Shown here: piece after piece, positions 1 through 8,874 of the stretch
Layout: every line of letters starts with the position of its first letter
Position numbering within the stretch: the stretch's first letter is position 1
NCBI GenBank assembly: GCA_016790705.1
Contig: JAEUOT010000030.1
Span: 1-64,000, forward strand
Length of the DNA: 64,000 nt
Direction of reading: 5' to 3'
DNA from: Hydrogenophaga sp.
GTDB taxonomy: Bacteria > Pseudomonadota > Gammaproteobacteria > Burkholderiales > Burkholderiaceae_C
Translations under genes and position numbers: made by a program
Notes under the pieces: model-generated
Seen by the model: only the letters and a program-made list of their open reading frames with translations
The model's database searches: none
What the model was told of the DNA's origin: nothing

Positions 1-464
<464 letters not shown>

Positions 465-1025
465 TTATTTGGGGGCCGCGACGGTGACCAGGGCCGGGCG
501 CAGCACGCGCTCGGCGATCAGATAGCCCTTCTGCAGCACGGTGACCACGGTGTTGGTCGGCTGATCGGCCGGCACAAGGCTGATGGCCTGGTGCTGGGCG
601 GGGTCGAATTTGGCACCGGCCTCGGGCGCAATGGCGATCACCTTGTTGCGCTCCAGTGCGCTGCGCAACTGCTTGAGCGTGGCGTCGGCGCCCTCGCGGA
701 TCTGCTGCACGGTGGCTTCCTGCACCGCCAGACCGGCTTCCAGGCTGTCGAGCACCGGCAGCAGGCTCTCGGCGAAGCTCTCGACCGCGAACTTGCGGGC
801 CTTGCTGATTTCCTCATCGGCACGGCGGCGGGCGTTTTCCGCCTCAGCCTTGGCGCGCAGGAACTGGTCGGCCAGGTCGGCGTTCTTGGCCTTGAGGTCG
901 GCGACCTCGTTGGTCAGGGTGGCCAGTGCGTCGGCCTCGGCCACCGCGGCAGCGGCCAGCGCCTCTTCGGGGCTCTGGTTCGGGAGGGGGGTGGCGGGGT
1001 CGGCGGGGTTCTGTGGTTGGCTCAT
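465..1025 (-). CDS. grpE: Nucleotide exchange factor GrpE
   Basis: GrpE releases ADP from DnaK during the chaperone cycle. The 186-residue protein has an acidic, Ala/Pro-rich N-terminus, then a long heptad-rich helix around residues 40-85 ([26 protein letters not shown]). The C-terminal beta-domain has the family pattern [10 protein letters not shown] and [18 protein letters not shown] chose the ATG giving MSQPQNP at 1025; an upstream in-frame ATG would add 16 residues that lie in the promoter leader and look non-coding. It is followed by dnaK on the same strand. Confidence 0.96.
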   Translation of the reverse strand: MSQPQNPADPATPLPNQSPEEALAAAAVAEADALATLTNEVADLKAKNADLADQFLRAKAEAENARRRADEEISKARKFAVESFAESLLPVLDSLEAGLAVQEATVQQIREGADATLKQLRSALERNKVIAIAPEAGAKFDPAQHQAISLVPADQPTNTVVTVLQKGYLIAERVLRPALVTVAAPK

Positions 1026-1071
1026 GGCAAACAAGGTTTTTGAAAATCGGGCAATCCTGCCCGTGCGCGTC

Positions 1072-1099
1072 ACATGGGGGCATTGGCGGCGGCTTCAAG
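1072..1099 (-). promoter_or_regulatory. Sigma-32-like promoter for grpE
   Basis: On the minus strand, CTTGAAG (1099-1093) is followed after 13 bases by CCCCATGT (1079-1072). The second box matches the sigma-32 -10 consensus CCCCATNT exactly, the first matches in 6 of 7 positions, and the spacing is within the known 11-16 range. It lies 46 bases upstream of the grpE start codon. Confidence 0.75.
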
Positions 1100-1170
1100 G
1101 GCGCGACAGGAAAAATGCCCCACGGGGCTCAGAATGCTGGCTTTTCACCCCGACAACGAGGAAAAACCGC

Positions 1171-2022
1171 ATGAAACTGATCCGCCATGGCCTTCCCGGC
1201 GCTGAAAAACCCGGCCTGATCGACGCCAGCGGGGTGCTGCGCGATCTCTCGGGTGTGGTGCCGGACATTGCCGGCGCCGTGCTGGGCCGAGATTCTATGC
1301 GGCGGCTGGCGGCCCTCGACCCGGCCGGCCTGCCCCAGGTGCCTGCCGGCACACGTCTGGGGCCCTGTGTCGGCGCGGTCGGCAACGTCGTCTGCATCGG
1401 CCTGAACTATTCCGACCACGCCGCCGAGTCCGGCATGAAGGTGCCTGGCCAGCCGATCGTCTTCAACAAGCACAACGGCGCCATCAGCGGCCCGGACGAC
1501 GACATCTGGATCGCGCCGGGCTCGCAGAAGCTGGACTGGGAGGTGGAGCTGGGCATCGTGATCGGCGAGCGGACGTTCCAGGTCGGCGAGGCCGACGCGC
1601 TGAACCATGTGGCGGGGTTCTGCCTGGTCAACGACGTGTCCGAGCGGGCCTACCAGATCGAATATGAGGGCCAGTGGACCAAGGGCAAGAGCTACCCGAC
1701 ACATTGCCCGATCGGCCCCTGGCTGGTCACGCCGGACGAACTCGGCGATGTGCAGGACGTCGACCTCTGGCTGGACGTGAACGGCCAGCGCCGCCAGACC
1801 GGCAACACGCGCACCATGATCTTCGGCGTGGCGCAGATCGTGAGCTACCTCAGCCGCTTCATGGCGCTGCAGCCGGGCGACGTGATCCCGACCGGCACGC
1901 CGCCGGGCGTGGGCATGGGACACAAGCCGCCGCTGTTCCTGAAGGCGGGTGATGTGGTGACGCTGGGGGGGCGCGGCCTCGGGCAGCAGCGCCAGACGGT
2001 GGTGCCGGCGCTGCCGGGCTGA
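1171..2022 (+). CDS. Fumarylacetoacetate hydrolase family protein
   Basis: A 283-residue enzyme of the FAH superfamily, whose members hydrolyse, decarboxylate or hydrate beta-dicarbonyl and 2-oxo acids with a divalent metal. The metal-binding region is visible as DWEVELGIVIGE (Asp122, Glu124, Glu126), followed by VNDVSERAYQ and the family's GDVIPTGTPPGVGMG loop. Length and motifs resemble the ureidoglycolate lyase/2,4-diketo-3-deoxy-fuconate hydrolase subgroup, but the substrate cannot be read from sequence. It is divergent from grpE and convergent with the next gene. A role in aromatic catabolism is possible but unsupported by position. Confidence 0.85.
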   Translation: MKLIRHGLPGAEKPGLIDASGVLRDLSGVVPDIAGAVLGRDSMRRLAALDPAGLPQVPAGTRLGPCVGAVGNVVCIGLNYSDHAAESGMKVPGQPIVFNKHNGAISGPDDDIWIAPGSQKLDWEVELGIVIGERTFQVGEADALNHVAGFCLVNDVSERAYQIEYEGQWTKGKSYPTHCPIGPWLVTPDELGDVQDVDLWLDVNGQRRQTGNTRTMIFGVAQIVSYLSRFMALQPGDVIPTGTPPGVGMGHKPPLFLKAGDVVTLGGRGLGQQRQTVVPALPG

Positions 2023-2030
2023 CGGCGCCG

Positions 2031-2813
2031 TCAGCCCAGGTCCATGTAGCGGGAGACGACGTTCAGTTGCCCGACATGGGCCACGCGTGCGGCGGTGCTG
2101 GCGTAGATGCGGCCGCCGCACTGTTCGGTCCAGCGGTGGCAGAACGACAGGTCTTCCGAGAGTTCACGGTCGGCCAGCGTGATCCGGCTGAACGGGGTGA
2201 GGAAACGGTCGAATTCCTTGCCCAGGGGGATGTTGCGGTGACGCCGTTCGTCCACGATGTCGGGGCAGGCGCCGATCATCGTCGTGATGGCCTGGCGCGA
2301 GATCAGCAGGATGCCGGTGCCGCACTGCTTGACCTCCGGAAAACCGGGAACAGGCCCCGGACCGACCGGCTTGCCGATGAACGAACAGGCCTCGGCGTAA
2401 GCCTTGTCGAAATCCGTTTCCCGGGAGGCGTGCAGCTTGCGCAGGTCGAGCTTGCGCCGGGGGCTGATCACGCCGACCACATCCTGCTCCAGCGCCAGCA
2501 TGTCGAACAGCAGGCTGGCCTCGAACCCCATGTCGTCGTCCACGAACAGGATGTGGCTGCAGCGCGGCTGGTGGAAGTAGAACTTGGAGAGCAGGTAGTT
2601 GCGCGCCAGGACGATGTCCGCGACGTCCACGGTGGCGAAGCTGAAACCGATGTCGCGGGCCTTGCCGTCGGTGAGCGTGGCAAACAGGCTGTGCAGATAG
2701 GGGGCGGAGAAGCTGCCGCCGTAGGCCGGCGTGGCGATGTTGACGCAGACCTTGCCGCTGGCTTCGTGCAGCGGCAACTGACCGGAAATGACGTGGCTGG
2801 ATCGCTTTGGCAT
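2031..2813 (-). CDS. Glycosyltransferase-like protein (GT-A type DDD motif)
   Basis: A 260-residue cytosolic protein. An N-terminal VNIATPAYGG segment is followed by HILFVDDDMGFE (Asp92-94), which resembles the metal- and nucleotide-binding DxD site of GT-A glycosyltransferases. A conserved-looking GTGILLISRQA and a C-terminal SEDLSFCHRW (a typical ED acceptor-side motif) support the assignment. No membrane segment or signal peptide is evident. It is not beside polysaccharide genes, so the acceptor is unknown. It follows the HxlR gene on the same strand after 24 bases and may be co-transcribed with it. Confidence 0.6.
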   Translation of the reverse strand: MPKRSSHVISGQLPLHEASGKVCVNIATPAYGGSFSAPYLHSLFATLTDGKARDIGFSFATVDVADIVLARNYLLSKFYFHQPRCSHILFVDDDMGFEASLLFDMLALEQDVVGVISPRRKLDLRKLHASRETDFDKAYAEACSFIGKPVGPGPVPGFPEVKQCGTGILLISRQAITTMIGACPDIVDERRHRNIPLGKEFDRFLTPFSRITLADRELSEDLSFCHRWTEQCGGRIYASTAARVAHVGQLNVVSRYMDLG

Positions 2814-2837
2814 GCCCCGATTGTGGCGTGCCGCCGC

Positions 2838-3197
2838 TCAGGGCGCCTGCACGACGGAGGCCGGTGCGGTCTGGGCGGCGTTGCCGTTCATGGCCGCGCG
2901 GGCCTGCTGCTGGGCCCAGCGCCCGGCAAACTGCTGCATGTCGTTCATGCGTCGGGCCAGGTCTGCGCCCTGCGGCGTCAGCCGGTAGCCGTCACCGGTG
3001 TGGTCGACGAGGCGGGCGGCTCGCAGCTCCTTGAGACGTGTGTTGAGCGTGTTCGGCGTGACGCCACCGACGCTGTCCTGCAGCAGCCGGAAGGTCTGGG
3101 GATGCCCGTCGCTCAGGGCCCAGATCACACGCATCGCGTAGCGCGACTCCAGCAGGTCGAACAGCTGAATGACCGCCGCATGGTCTTTGGCACTCAT
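2838..3197 (-). CDS. HxlR-family winged-helix regulator
   Basis: A small 119-residue DNA-binding protein. The HxlR pattern is visible: YAMRVIWALSDGHPQTFRLLQDSVGGVTPNTLNTRLKEL, in which a helix-turn-helix is followed by a wing (GDGYRLTPQGADL). The C-terminus is Ala/Gln-rich and probably disordered. An AGGAG site precedes the ATG at 3197, and a TATAGT -10-like box lies near 3243 on the minus strand. HxlR proteins usually repress a neighbouring gene in response to aldehydes or redox signals. The immediate neighbour is the glycosyltransferase-like gene, so the target is unclear. Confidence 0.85.
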   Translation of the reverse strand: MSAKDHAAVIQLFDLLESRYAMRVIWALSDGHPQTFRLLQDSVGGVTPNTLNTRLKELRAARLVDHTGDGYRLTPQGADLARRMNDMQQFAGRWAQQQARAAMNGNAAQTAPASVVQAP

Positions 3198-3334
3198 GGT
3201 TTGTCTCCTGACCAGCCTTCTGTGTCGAGGCTTGAAACCACTATACGGCGGGCGCTACGCGTTCGCTAGCTGGAATGCGCAGGCTTGGGGAAAGCACGGG
3301 TCGGGATTTACCCGGATGGCGGCGGCGGGGGCTT

Positions 3335-3868
3335 TCAGCGTGCGTAGACGCGGTGCAGCAGGCTCTTGAGGGTGTCCAGCTCTTTGGCCGAGAGGCGGCT
3401 GGCCACGTCGGCTTCGAGCTGGGTGGCGGTCGACTGGGCGTTTTTCTGCAGCTTCTTCCCGGACGGTGACAGGTGCAGGCCCTGGGCGCGCCGGTCGCTG
3501 GGGTGGGGGCGGCGCTCGATCAGTCCGCGCTGGTCCAGGCTCCTGACCATGCCCACCAGATTGGGCGGAAGGATGTCCAGCGCCGCACAGATCTGACGCG
3601 AGGTGATGCCCGGGTTGTGGGCGATCAGGGTGAGCACCGAGAAGTCCACCGGCCGCAGGCCGAAGGGCGCCATGCGCTCCAGAAACACGCCGATCACCGC
3701 CAGAGCCGCCCGCCGGGCGTTGTAGCCAAGCAGGGTTTCGAGGTAGCTGGTGTCGATGGCGTTGACGGCCTCGTCATCCGGGACGGTTTTCGGGCTTTTC
3801 GGCGGCGAGGCGACCTTGCGGGGGCCGCGCGGCCGGCGCAGGGTGTTGGCTACGGTGGTTTCGCTCAT
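3335..3868 (-). CDS. MarR-family regulator, probable hydroxycinnamoyl-CoA sensor
   Basis: MarR-type repressor of 177 residues. The winged helix reads SRQICAALDILPPNLVGMV, followed by the typical wing containing HPSDRRAQG. MarR proteins FerC and CouR respond to feruloyl- or coumaroyl-CoA, and this gene closes a 13-gene run for hydroxycinnamate breakdown, so a similar role is inferred. Candidate target is the palindrome at 18257-18275. The start is uncertain: an ATG at 3916 overlaps the stop of the acyl-CoA dehydrogenase (ATGA) and would add 16 residues (MTPSGTLSQTPLSLAP). Neither start has a clear ribosome binding site. Confidence 0.85.
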   Translation of the reverse strand: MSETTVANTLRRPRGPRKVASPPKSPKTVPDDEAVNAIDTSYLETLLGYNARRAALAVIGVFLERMAPFGLRPVDFSVLTLIAHNPGITSRQICAALDILPPNLVGMVRSLDQRGLIERRPHPSDRRAQGLHLSPSGKKLQKNAQSTATQLEADVASRLSAKELDTLKSLLHRVYAR

Positions 3869-3912
3869 GGGCGCCAAGGATAGCGGTGTCTGAGACAAGG
3901 TCCCGGACGGGG

Positions 3913-5592
3913 TCATCCGTTGAGGGATTCGGCCATCATGCCCAGCCGCATGTCGAACTCGGGCCAGACCCAGCGCCAGAACGCGCCGCGCGCCGTCTGC
4001 CAGCGCGCGCTGTCGGCGCCCGGGGTCGCGCCGATGCGGGCCCAGGCCCAGGCCATGACTAGCAGCGTGACCGCGCGCAGAAAGTCGTCGGCCAGCCAGT
4101 GAGCCAGGTCGGTCGGCGCCTCCTTGGACGTGGCACGCGGCAGCAACTGTTCGCGCAGGAAGCCGGCGAAGCGCCGCAGCTCGCTGCGTGCCCGGGCGGC
4201 ATCGGCGCCGTCGCCGAGGTCGGCCGCCAGTTCGTCCAGCAGCGTCAGCAGCGCCGCGCCGCCATCGGGCAGGGTCTTGCGCAGCAGCAGGTCGATCGCC
4301 TGGATCTCGTTGGTGCCCTCGTAGATCATGGCCACGCGCGAGTCGCGCACGACCTGCTCGATGCCCCATTCGCGCACATAGCCGTGGCCGCCGAAGACCT
4401 GCAGGCAGGCGCTGGCGCCGTGGAAGGCCTGGTCGGTCCAGGCGGCCTTGAGCACCGGCGTGACCAGCGTGCACCAGCGGCTGGCGACATCGCGGCGGGC
4501 GGCGCTGTCGCTGTGTTTGAGGATGTCCAGCTCCAGCGCGGTGCGGTAGGCCACCACGCGGCCGGCATCGATCCAGGCGCGCTGCGCGTCCAGGATGCGG
4601 CGCATCGCCGGGTGCTGTTCGATCAGGTCGGCCTCGCCGGCCTTGGCGCTGCCGCCGGGCGCGCGCATCTGGCGGCGCTCCTTCGAGTACGCGTCGGCCT
4701 TCTGCCAGGCGGCTTCGAGCAGGCCGATGCCTTGCAGGCCCACGTGCAACCGCGCCGCATTCATCATCACGAACATCGCGTTCAGGCCCTTGCCGGGCTC
4801 GCCGACGATCCAGCCCGGCGCCTCATCGAAGCGCATCACGCAGGTCGGGCTGCCGTGCAGGCCCATCTTTTCCTCGATGCGCTCGCACACGGCTGCACTG
4901 CGCGTGCCGTCTTCATAGAACTTCGGGATGAGGAACAGCGACAGGCCTTTGGGACCGGGCGGGGCGTCGGGCAGGCGCGCGAGCACCAGGTGCACGATGT
5001 TGTCGGTCAGGTCGTGTTCGCCGCCGGAGATGAAGATCTTGGTGCCCGAGAGCGCATAGCGGCCGTCGGCCTGCGGGACGGCCTTGGTGCGGCACAGCCC
5101 GAGATCGGAGCCGGCGTGCGGCTCGGTCAGGCACATGGTGGCCAGCCATTCGCCGGTCGCGACCTTCTCCAGGTATTGCGCCTTCAGCTCGGGCGAGGCG
5201 TGGTGCTTGATGCACTCGTAGGCGCCGTGCAGCAGTCCCGGCGCCATGGTCCAGCCGTGGTTGGCGGCGCTGAGCATCTCGTAGAGCATGGCTTCGAGCA
5301 CGGCGGGCAGACCCTGGCCGCCGTCTTCGGTGGCGCAGGCCAGGGCGGGCCAGCCGGCCTGCCAGAAGGCCTGGTAGGCGTCTCGGAAGCCGGGGGGCAT
5401 GGTGACCGCACCGTCTTTCCACTGGGCGCCGATCTCGTCGCCGTCGCGGTTGAGCGGTGCCACCACCTCGCCCACGAACTTGCCCGACTCTTCGAGCACC
5501 TGCTGCATCAGGTCGGCGTCGGCTTCGGCGTGCGCGGGCAGCGCCTGCAACTGTTGCGGGGCCTGCAGCACGGACTGCAGGATGAAGGCCAT
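3913..5592 (-). CDS. Acyl-CoA dehydrogenase (large, C-terminally extended type)
   Basis: Flavoprotein that introduces an alpha-beta double bond into an acyl-CoA. It has 559 residues. Visible landmarks are CLTEPHAGSDLG (FAD/substrate region), KIFISGGEHD, and MIYEGTNEIQAIDLL, the last carrying the catalytic Glu position of the long FadE/DmdC-like subgroup. The extra C-terminal domain after residue 450 also fits that subgroup. Its place in the hydroxycinnamate run suggests oxidation of phenylpropionyl-CoAs (dihydroferulate, dihydrocoumarate) to the cinnamoyl-CoA level; this is inference. It is followed, with possible translational overlap, by the MarR gene. Confidence 0.92.
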   Translation of the reverse strand: MAFILQSVLQAPQQLQALPAHAEADADLMQQVLEESGKFVGEVVAPLNRDGDEIGAQWKDGAVTMPPGFRDAYQAFWQAGWPALACATEDGGQGLPAVLEAMLYEMLSAANHGWTMAPGLLHGAYECIKHHASPELKAQYLEKVATGEWLATMCLTEPHAGSDLGLCRTKAVPQADGRYALSGTKIFISGGEHDLTDNIVHLVLARLPDAPPGPKGLSLFLIPKFYEDGTRSAAVCERIEEKMGLHGSPTCVMRFDEAPGWIVGEPGKGLNAMFVMMNAARLHVGLQGIGLLEAAWQKADAYSKERRQMRAPGGSAKAGEADLIEQHPAMRRILDAQRAWIDAGRVVAYRTALELDILKHSDSAARRDVASRWCTLVTPVLKAAWTDQAFHGASACLQVFGGHGYVREWGIEQVVRDSRVAMIYEGTNEIQAIDLLLRKTLPDGGAALLTLLDELAADLGDGADAARARSELRRFAGFLREQLLPRATSKEAPTDLAHWLADDFLRAVTLLVMAWAWARIGATPGADSARWQTARGAFWRWVWPEFDMRLGMMAESLNG

Positions 5593-5648
5593 GTCGGCGG
5601 TGGCGGGCTGGAAGTGGTTCACGGTGTGGGTAAGAGAAAAGGAAAACG

Positions 5649-6332
5649 TCAGCGGCCGCCGGTGGCGTCCTGGGTCTTGTCGGGCGAGCCTTCGAGTCCG
5701 GCCAGCAGGGCCTTGTTGCTGCCGGGAATGACCATCTGGAACTTGTTGTCCACGACGGTGTAGTCGTAGTAGCCCATGCGTGCGATGGGCTGGATCTTGA
5801 GCACGTCGACCAGACCGTTGCCGTCGATGTAGTCGTCGTCGATGTGGATGCCGACCACGCGGCCGAACACCACGTCGACCGTGCCCATCGGCGGGCGGCC
5901 GGGGAAGCGGACCGTGTTGAGGTACTCGCATTCGAACTGGATCGGCGAGCCTTTGATGCGCTTGGGCCGGACGAGCCGGCTCTCCAGCTTCTCCAGTCCG
6001 GCGCGGGCGAACTCGTCGACGCCGTGCGGCAGCTCTTCGGCGCTGATGTTGACCGCCTCGCGCAGCGCATAGGTCGCCATGTTCCAGACGAACTGGCCCA
6101 TCTGCTCGGCGTTTCGCACCGAGTCCTTGCGCTCGCCCTGCGTGCTCTGGTTGGCGCTGAACATGACGATGGGCGGGTCGAAGGTCACGTTCTGGAACTG
6201 GCTGTAGGGCGCAAGGTTGTCGCGGCCCTGCGCGTCCACCGTGGCGATCCAGCCGATGGGGCGCGGGATCACGCAGGACTTGAACGGGTCGTGCGGCAGG
6301 CCGTGGGGCGTCTTCCCGGGTTCGTAGTACAT
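5649..6332 (-). CDS. Flavin reductase-like FMN-binding protein
   Basis: A 227-residue split-barrel protein of the flavin reductase-like family. The N-terminus MYYEPGKTPHGLPHDPFKSC leads into VIPRPIGWIATVD and NLAPYSQFQNVTFDPP, the family's FMN-binding core. Such proteins supply reduced flavin to monooxygenases or act alone on flavins. No monooxygenase partner lies next to it. It lacks the ferredoxin/FNR domains of a vanillate demethylase reductase, so it is not VanB. It is the eleventh gene of the minus-strand run, between the tannase-family and acyl-CoA dehydrogenase genes. Confidence 0.85.
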   Translation of the reverse strand: MYYEPGKTPHGLPHDPFKSCVIPRPIGWIATVDAQGRDNLAPYSQFQNVTFDPPIVMFSANQSTQGERKDSVRNAEQMGQFVWNMATYALREAVNISAEELPHGVDEFARAGLEKLESRLVRPKRIKGSPIQFECEYLNTVRFPGRPPMGTVDVVFGRVVGIHIDDDYIDGNGLVDVLKIQPIARMGYYDYTVVDNKFQMVIPGSNKALLAGLEGSPDKTQDATGGR

Positions 6333-6363
6333 GCGGGGTCTCCGTGTGATGGACGTCGAGGGG

Positions 6364-8097
6364 TCAGCGGCAGGCGAAGTTCGCCGCGTCTTCCAGCGAG
6401 CCCGAGCCCTTGTAGGTGGCGACCGTCGGGTAGGCGCACAGCGGACGGCTGCGGTTGGCGGACCAGTCGGCCGGCAGCTCCTTGTTCTCGCCGCCGGGGT
6501 TGCCGGCGCCGCGCGCGCTGGCCTTGACGGCCTGGGGCGCCTCGCCTTGCTCGACCCACTTCACCAGCGGCGACAGCAGGTCGAACTGGTCGGTGGCCGG
6601 GCCGCCGCTGCAGTGCGACATGCCGGGCACCGGGAAGAAGCGGGCGAAGCGGTCGGCCTGGCCGCCCAGCGCTGTGTCCAGACGCAGCATCCACTGGCGC
6701 GTGTCCTCGGCCGAGAAGATCGCGTCGGCCACGCCGTGGTAGACGATCATCTTCGCGCCGCGGTCCTTGAGCGTCGCGAGGCTGACCGGGTTGCCGTTGC
6801 CGGGTGGCGTCATCAGCGACAGGCCCGATTCGCGGTACACGTCGTTGGTCGCGCCGAACAGCGGCAGTCGGGTGCTCACGTCCACCTTGAGCGGGTCGAC
6901 CGGACCGGGCGGCACGCTGAACACGGTGCCGACCGACAGCGGGTCCAGCGCCACCGAGTTGGCGAACTTCCACACCGCCCAGTTGTCACCGGCCAGGCCC
7001 GGGTCGAGCGGGAAGGCGGAGTAGATGGTCTGACCGCTGGTGGTGCGGCCGCCGGCGAACACGCTGGCGATCACGTCCTTCTGTGCGGCGCTCAGGCACT
7101 GGCCGTTGCGCTCGCCGCTGCAGGTGGCAACGTCGGTCTTGAGGTTGAAGGCCGACTGGCAGGCCTGGGTGGCCTGCACCAGGCCGTCCTTGGCGCCGTC
7201 GAGGGCGTCGCACTTGGCGAGGATGGCGTTGGCGACCAACTGGCGCTCGGCCTTGGTGAAGGCGCCGCTCAGGTCGGGGATGGAGGCTGTTGGGTTCAGC
7301 GGGTGTTTGGTGGTCGCGCCGGCCACGGCCAGCGGCGCCCACTGCTGCGCGCCCCAGAGCTGGGCCAGGGCGGCGTTGGGCAGGCGGTAGCCGGGTGCGC
7401 CGACCAGGTAGCCGTCGTAGGCCTGACCGCGGGCGGCCTCGACCATCGCGTGGCGGCCGCCGTTCGAGCAGCCACCGATGTAGGAGCGGTCCGGCGCCTT
7501 GCCGTAGGCCGTGGCGATCAGCGCCTTGGCCATGGGCGTGAGCTTGGCGACAGCCTGGTAGCCGTAGTCCAGCCGCGACTGCGGCTCGGCGCCGAAGAAG
7601 GGGGTCTGTGCACCGGTGTGGCCAGCGTCGGAGCTGATCACCGCAAAGCCCTGCACCAGCGCGCCGGTCACCGGGCCGCCGCCGAGCGCACCCTGCGCGG
7701 GTTGCACCGAGCCGTCGAGGCCGCCGTTGCCCTGGTAATAGAAGCGGCCGTTCCAGTCCCTGGGCAGCCGCATCTCGAAGCCGATCGCGTAGTCGCGTCC
7801 GTCGCTGCCCTTGCGCTTGAACATCGCGCCCTTGACCAGGCAATGCTCGGCCACCGGCTGGCTGCCCAGCTTGAGCGCACCCGCGGCCTGCACTGCGGCC
7901 GAGTCGACCGTCGTCTGGTCAAAACGGAACGCCGAGGCCAGGGTCTCGCACTGCTGCAGCGCGGCGCCCTTGGCGGCCGGCAGGGGGCCGCCCTGGGGCG
8001 CGGTCGGTGTGTGGCTGCAGGCGCCGAGCAGCAGTCCGAGAGCGGCGGGCCACACCCGATGCACGGGGCGTGGTGCGCGAAGCGTCGGGTTCGTCAT
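6364..8097 (-). CDS. Tannase/feruloyl esterase family lipoprotein
   Basis: Esterase of 577 residues releasing phenolic acids such as gallate or ferulate from plant esters. The N-terminus has a hydrophobic segment ending in a lipobox-like LLLGACS, so it is probably an exported lipoprotein. The nucleophile lies in GGCSNGG (Cys210-Ser211). Downstream are GVADAIFS, with the probable acid, and GMSHCSGG with the catalytic His next to Cys. This is the CS-D-HC arrangement of the family, in which a disulfide joins Ser and His. It lies between transporter and CoA-pathway genes, so it would feed the pathway from outside the cytoplasm. Confidence 0.92.
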   Translation of the reverse strand: MTNPTLRAPRPVHRVWPAALGLLLGACSHTPTAPQGGPLPAAKGAALQQCETLASAFRFDQTTVDSAAVQAAGALKLGSQPVAEHCLVKGAMFKRKGSDGRDYAIGFEMRLPRDWNGRFYYQGNGGLDGSVQPAQGALGGGPVTGALVQGFAVISSDAGHTGAQTPFFGAEPQSRLDYGYQAVAKLTPMAKALIATAYGKAPDRSYIGGCSNGGRHAMVEAARGQAYDGYLVGAPGYRLPNAALAQLWGAQQWAPLAVAGATTKHPLNPTASIPDLSGAFTKAERQLVANAILAKCDALDGAKDGLVQATQACQSAFNLKTDVATCSGERNGQCLSAAQKDVIASVFAGGRTTSGQTIYSAFPLDPGLAGDNWAVWKFANSVALDPLSVGTVFSVPPGPVDPLKVDVSTRLPLFGATNDVYRESGLSLMTPPGNGNPVSLATLKDRGAKMIVYHGVADAIFSAEDTRQWMLRLDTALGGQADRFARFFPVPGMSHCSGGPATDQFDLLSPLVKWVEQGEAPQAVKASARGAGNPGGENKELPADWSANRSRPLCAYPTVATYKGSGSLEDAANFACR

Positions 8098-8125
8098 GGC
8101 GTGGTCTCCGGTCGTCGTGTCGCGG

Positions 8126-8860
8126 TCAGGCGGCTTTCTGTGCGCTCCCGAGGTAGGTCTCGATCACGCGGGGATCGTTGGCGAGCTGGTCGGCCGGACC
8201 TTCGGCGCTGATCTCGCCCATTTCCAGCACGTAGCCGCGGTCGGCGACCTGCAGCGCCGCGCGCGCGTTCTGCTCGACCAGCACGATGGTCACGCCGGTC
8301 TTGCGCAGCGATTCGATGATGGAAAAGATCTCGCGCACGATCAGCGGCGCCAGGCCCAGGCTGGGCTCGTCGAGCATCAGCAGCGTGGGCCGCGCCATCA
8401 GCGCACGGCCGACCGCCAGCATCTGGCGCTCGCCGCCGGACAACGTGCCGGCCATCTGCGCGCGGCGCTCCTTGAGGCGCGGGAAGATGTCGAACACGTC
8501 GGCCAGCCGGTCGCGCCACTGCGCATTGCCCAGGCGCATCTGGCGGAAGCCGCCGAGCACCAGGTTGTCTTCCACCGACATGGTGCCGAACAGCTCGCGC
8601 TTCTCGGGCACCAGGGCCATGCCGATCATCACGCGCTCTTCGAGCGTGAGGGCCGAGATGTCCTGGCCGTCGAAACGCAGGCCACCCTTGCCGGGCAGGA
8701 TGCCCATGATGGTGTTGAGCAGGGTTGACTTGCCGGCGCCGTTGGGGCCGATGACGGTGATGACGCTGCCCTTGTCGGCGTGCAGGCTCAGGCCGTGCAG
8801 CACCTCGGCGCGGCCGTAGCCGGCGCGCAGGTCGCTGATTTGCAGGAGGGGTGTGCTCAT
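8126..8860 (-). CDS. livF: ABC transporter ATP-binding protein, LivF type
   Basis: One of two ATPase modules of a branched-chain amino acid-type importer, 244 residues. Walker A is GPNGAGKSTLLN, the signature LSGGERQMLAVGRAL, and Walker B LLMLDEPSLGL. It starts 14 bases after the fused livM-livG gene. HAAT-family transporters in aromatic clusters (for example CouPSTW of Rhodopseudomonas) carry hydroxycinnamates or benzoates. Given the surrounding genes, an aromatic acid is a more likely substrate than leucine; this is inferred from context. Confidence 0.95.
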   Translation of the reverse strand: MSTPLLQISDLRAGYGRAEVLHGLSLHADKGSVITVIGPNGAGKSTLLNTIMGILPGKGGLRFDGQDISALTLEERVMIGMALVPEKRELFGTMSVEDNLVLGGFRQMRLGNAQWRDRLADVFDIFPRLKERRAQMAGTLSGGERQMLAVGRALMARPTLLMLDEPSLGLAPLIVREIFSIIESLRKTGVTIVLVEQNARAALQVADRGYVLEMGEISAEGPADQLANDPRVIETYLGSAQKAA

Positions 8861-8874
8861 GAAGGGCTTCCCGT

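Noticed and set aside
5649-6332. Flavin reductase as the reductase of vanillate demethylase
   Set aside because: It is a split-barrel flavin reductase-like protein without ferredoxin or FNR domains, and no VanA-type Rieske protein is beside it.
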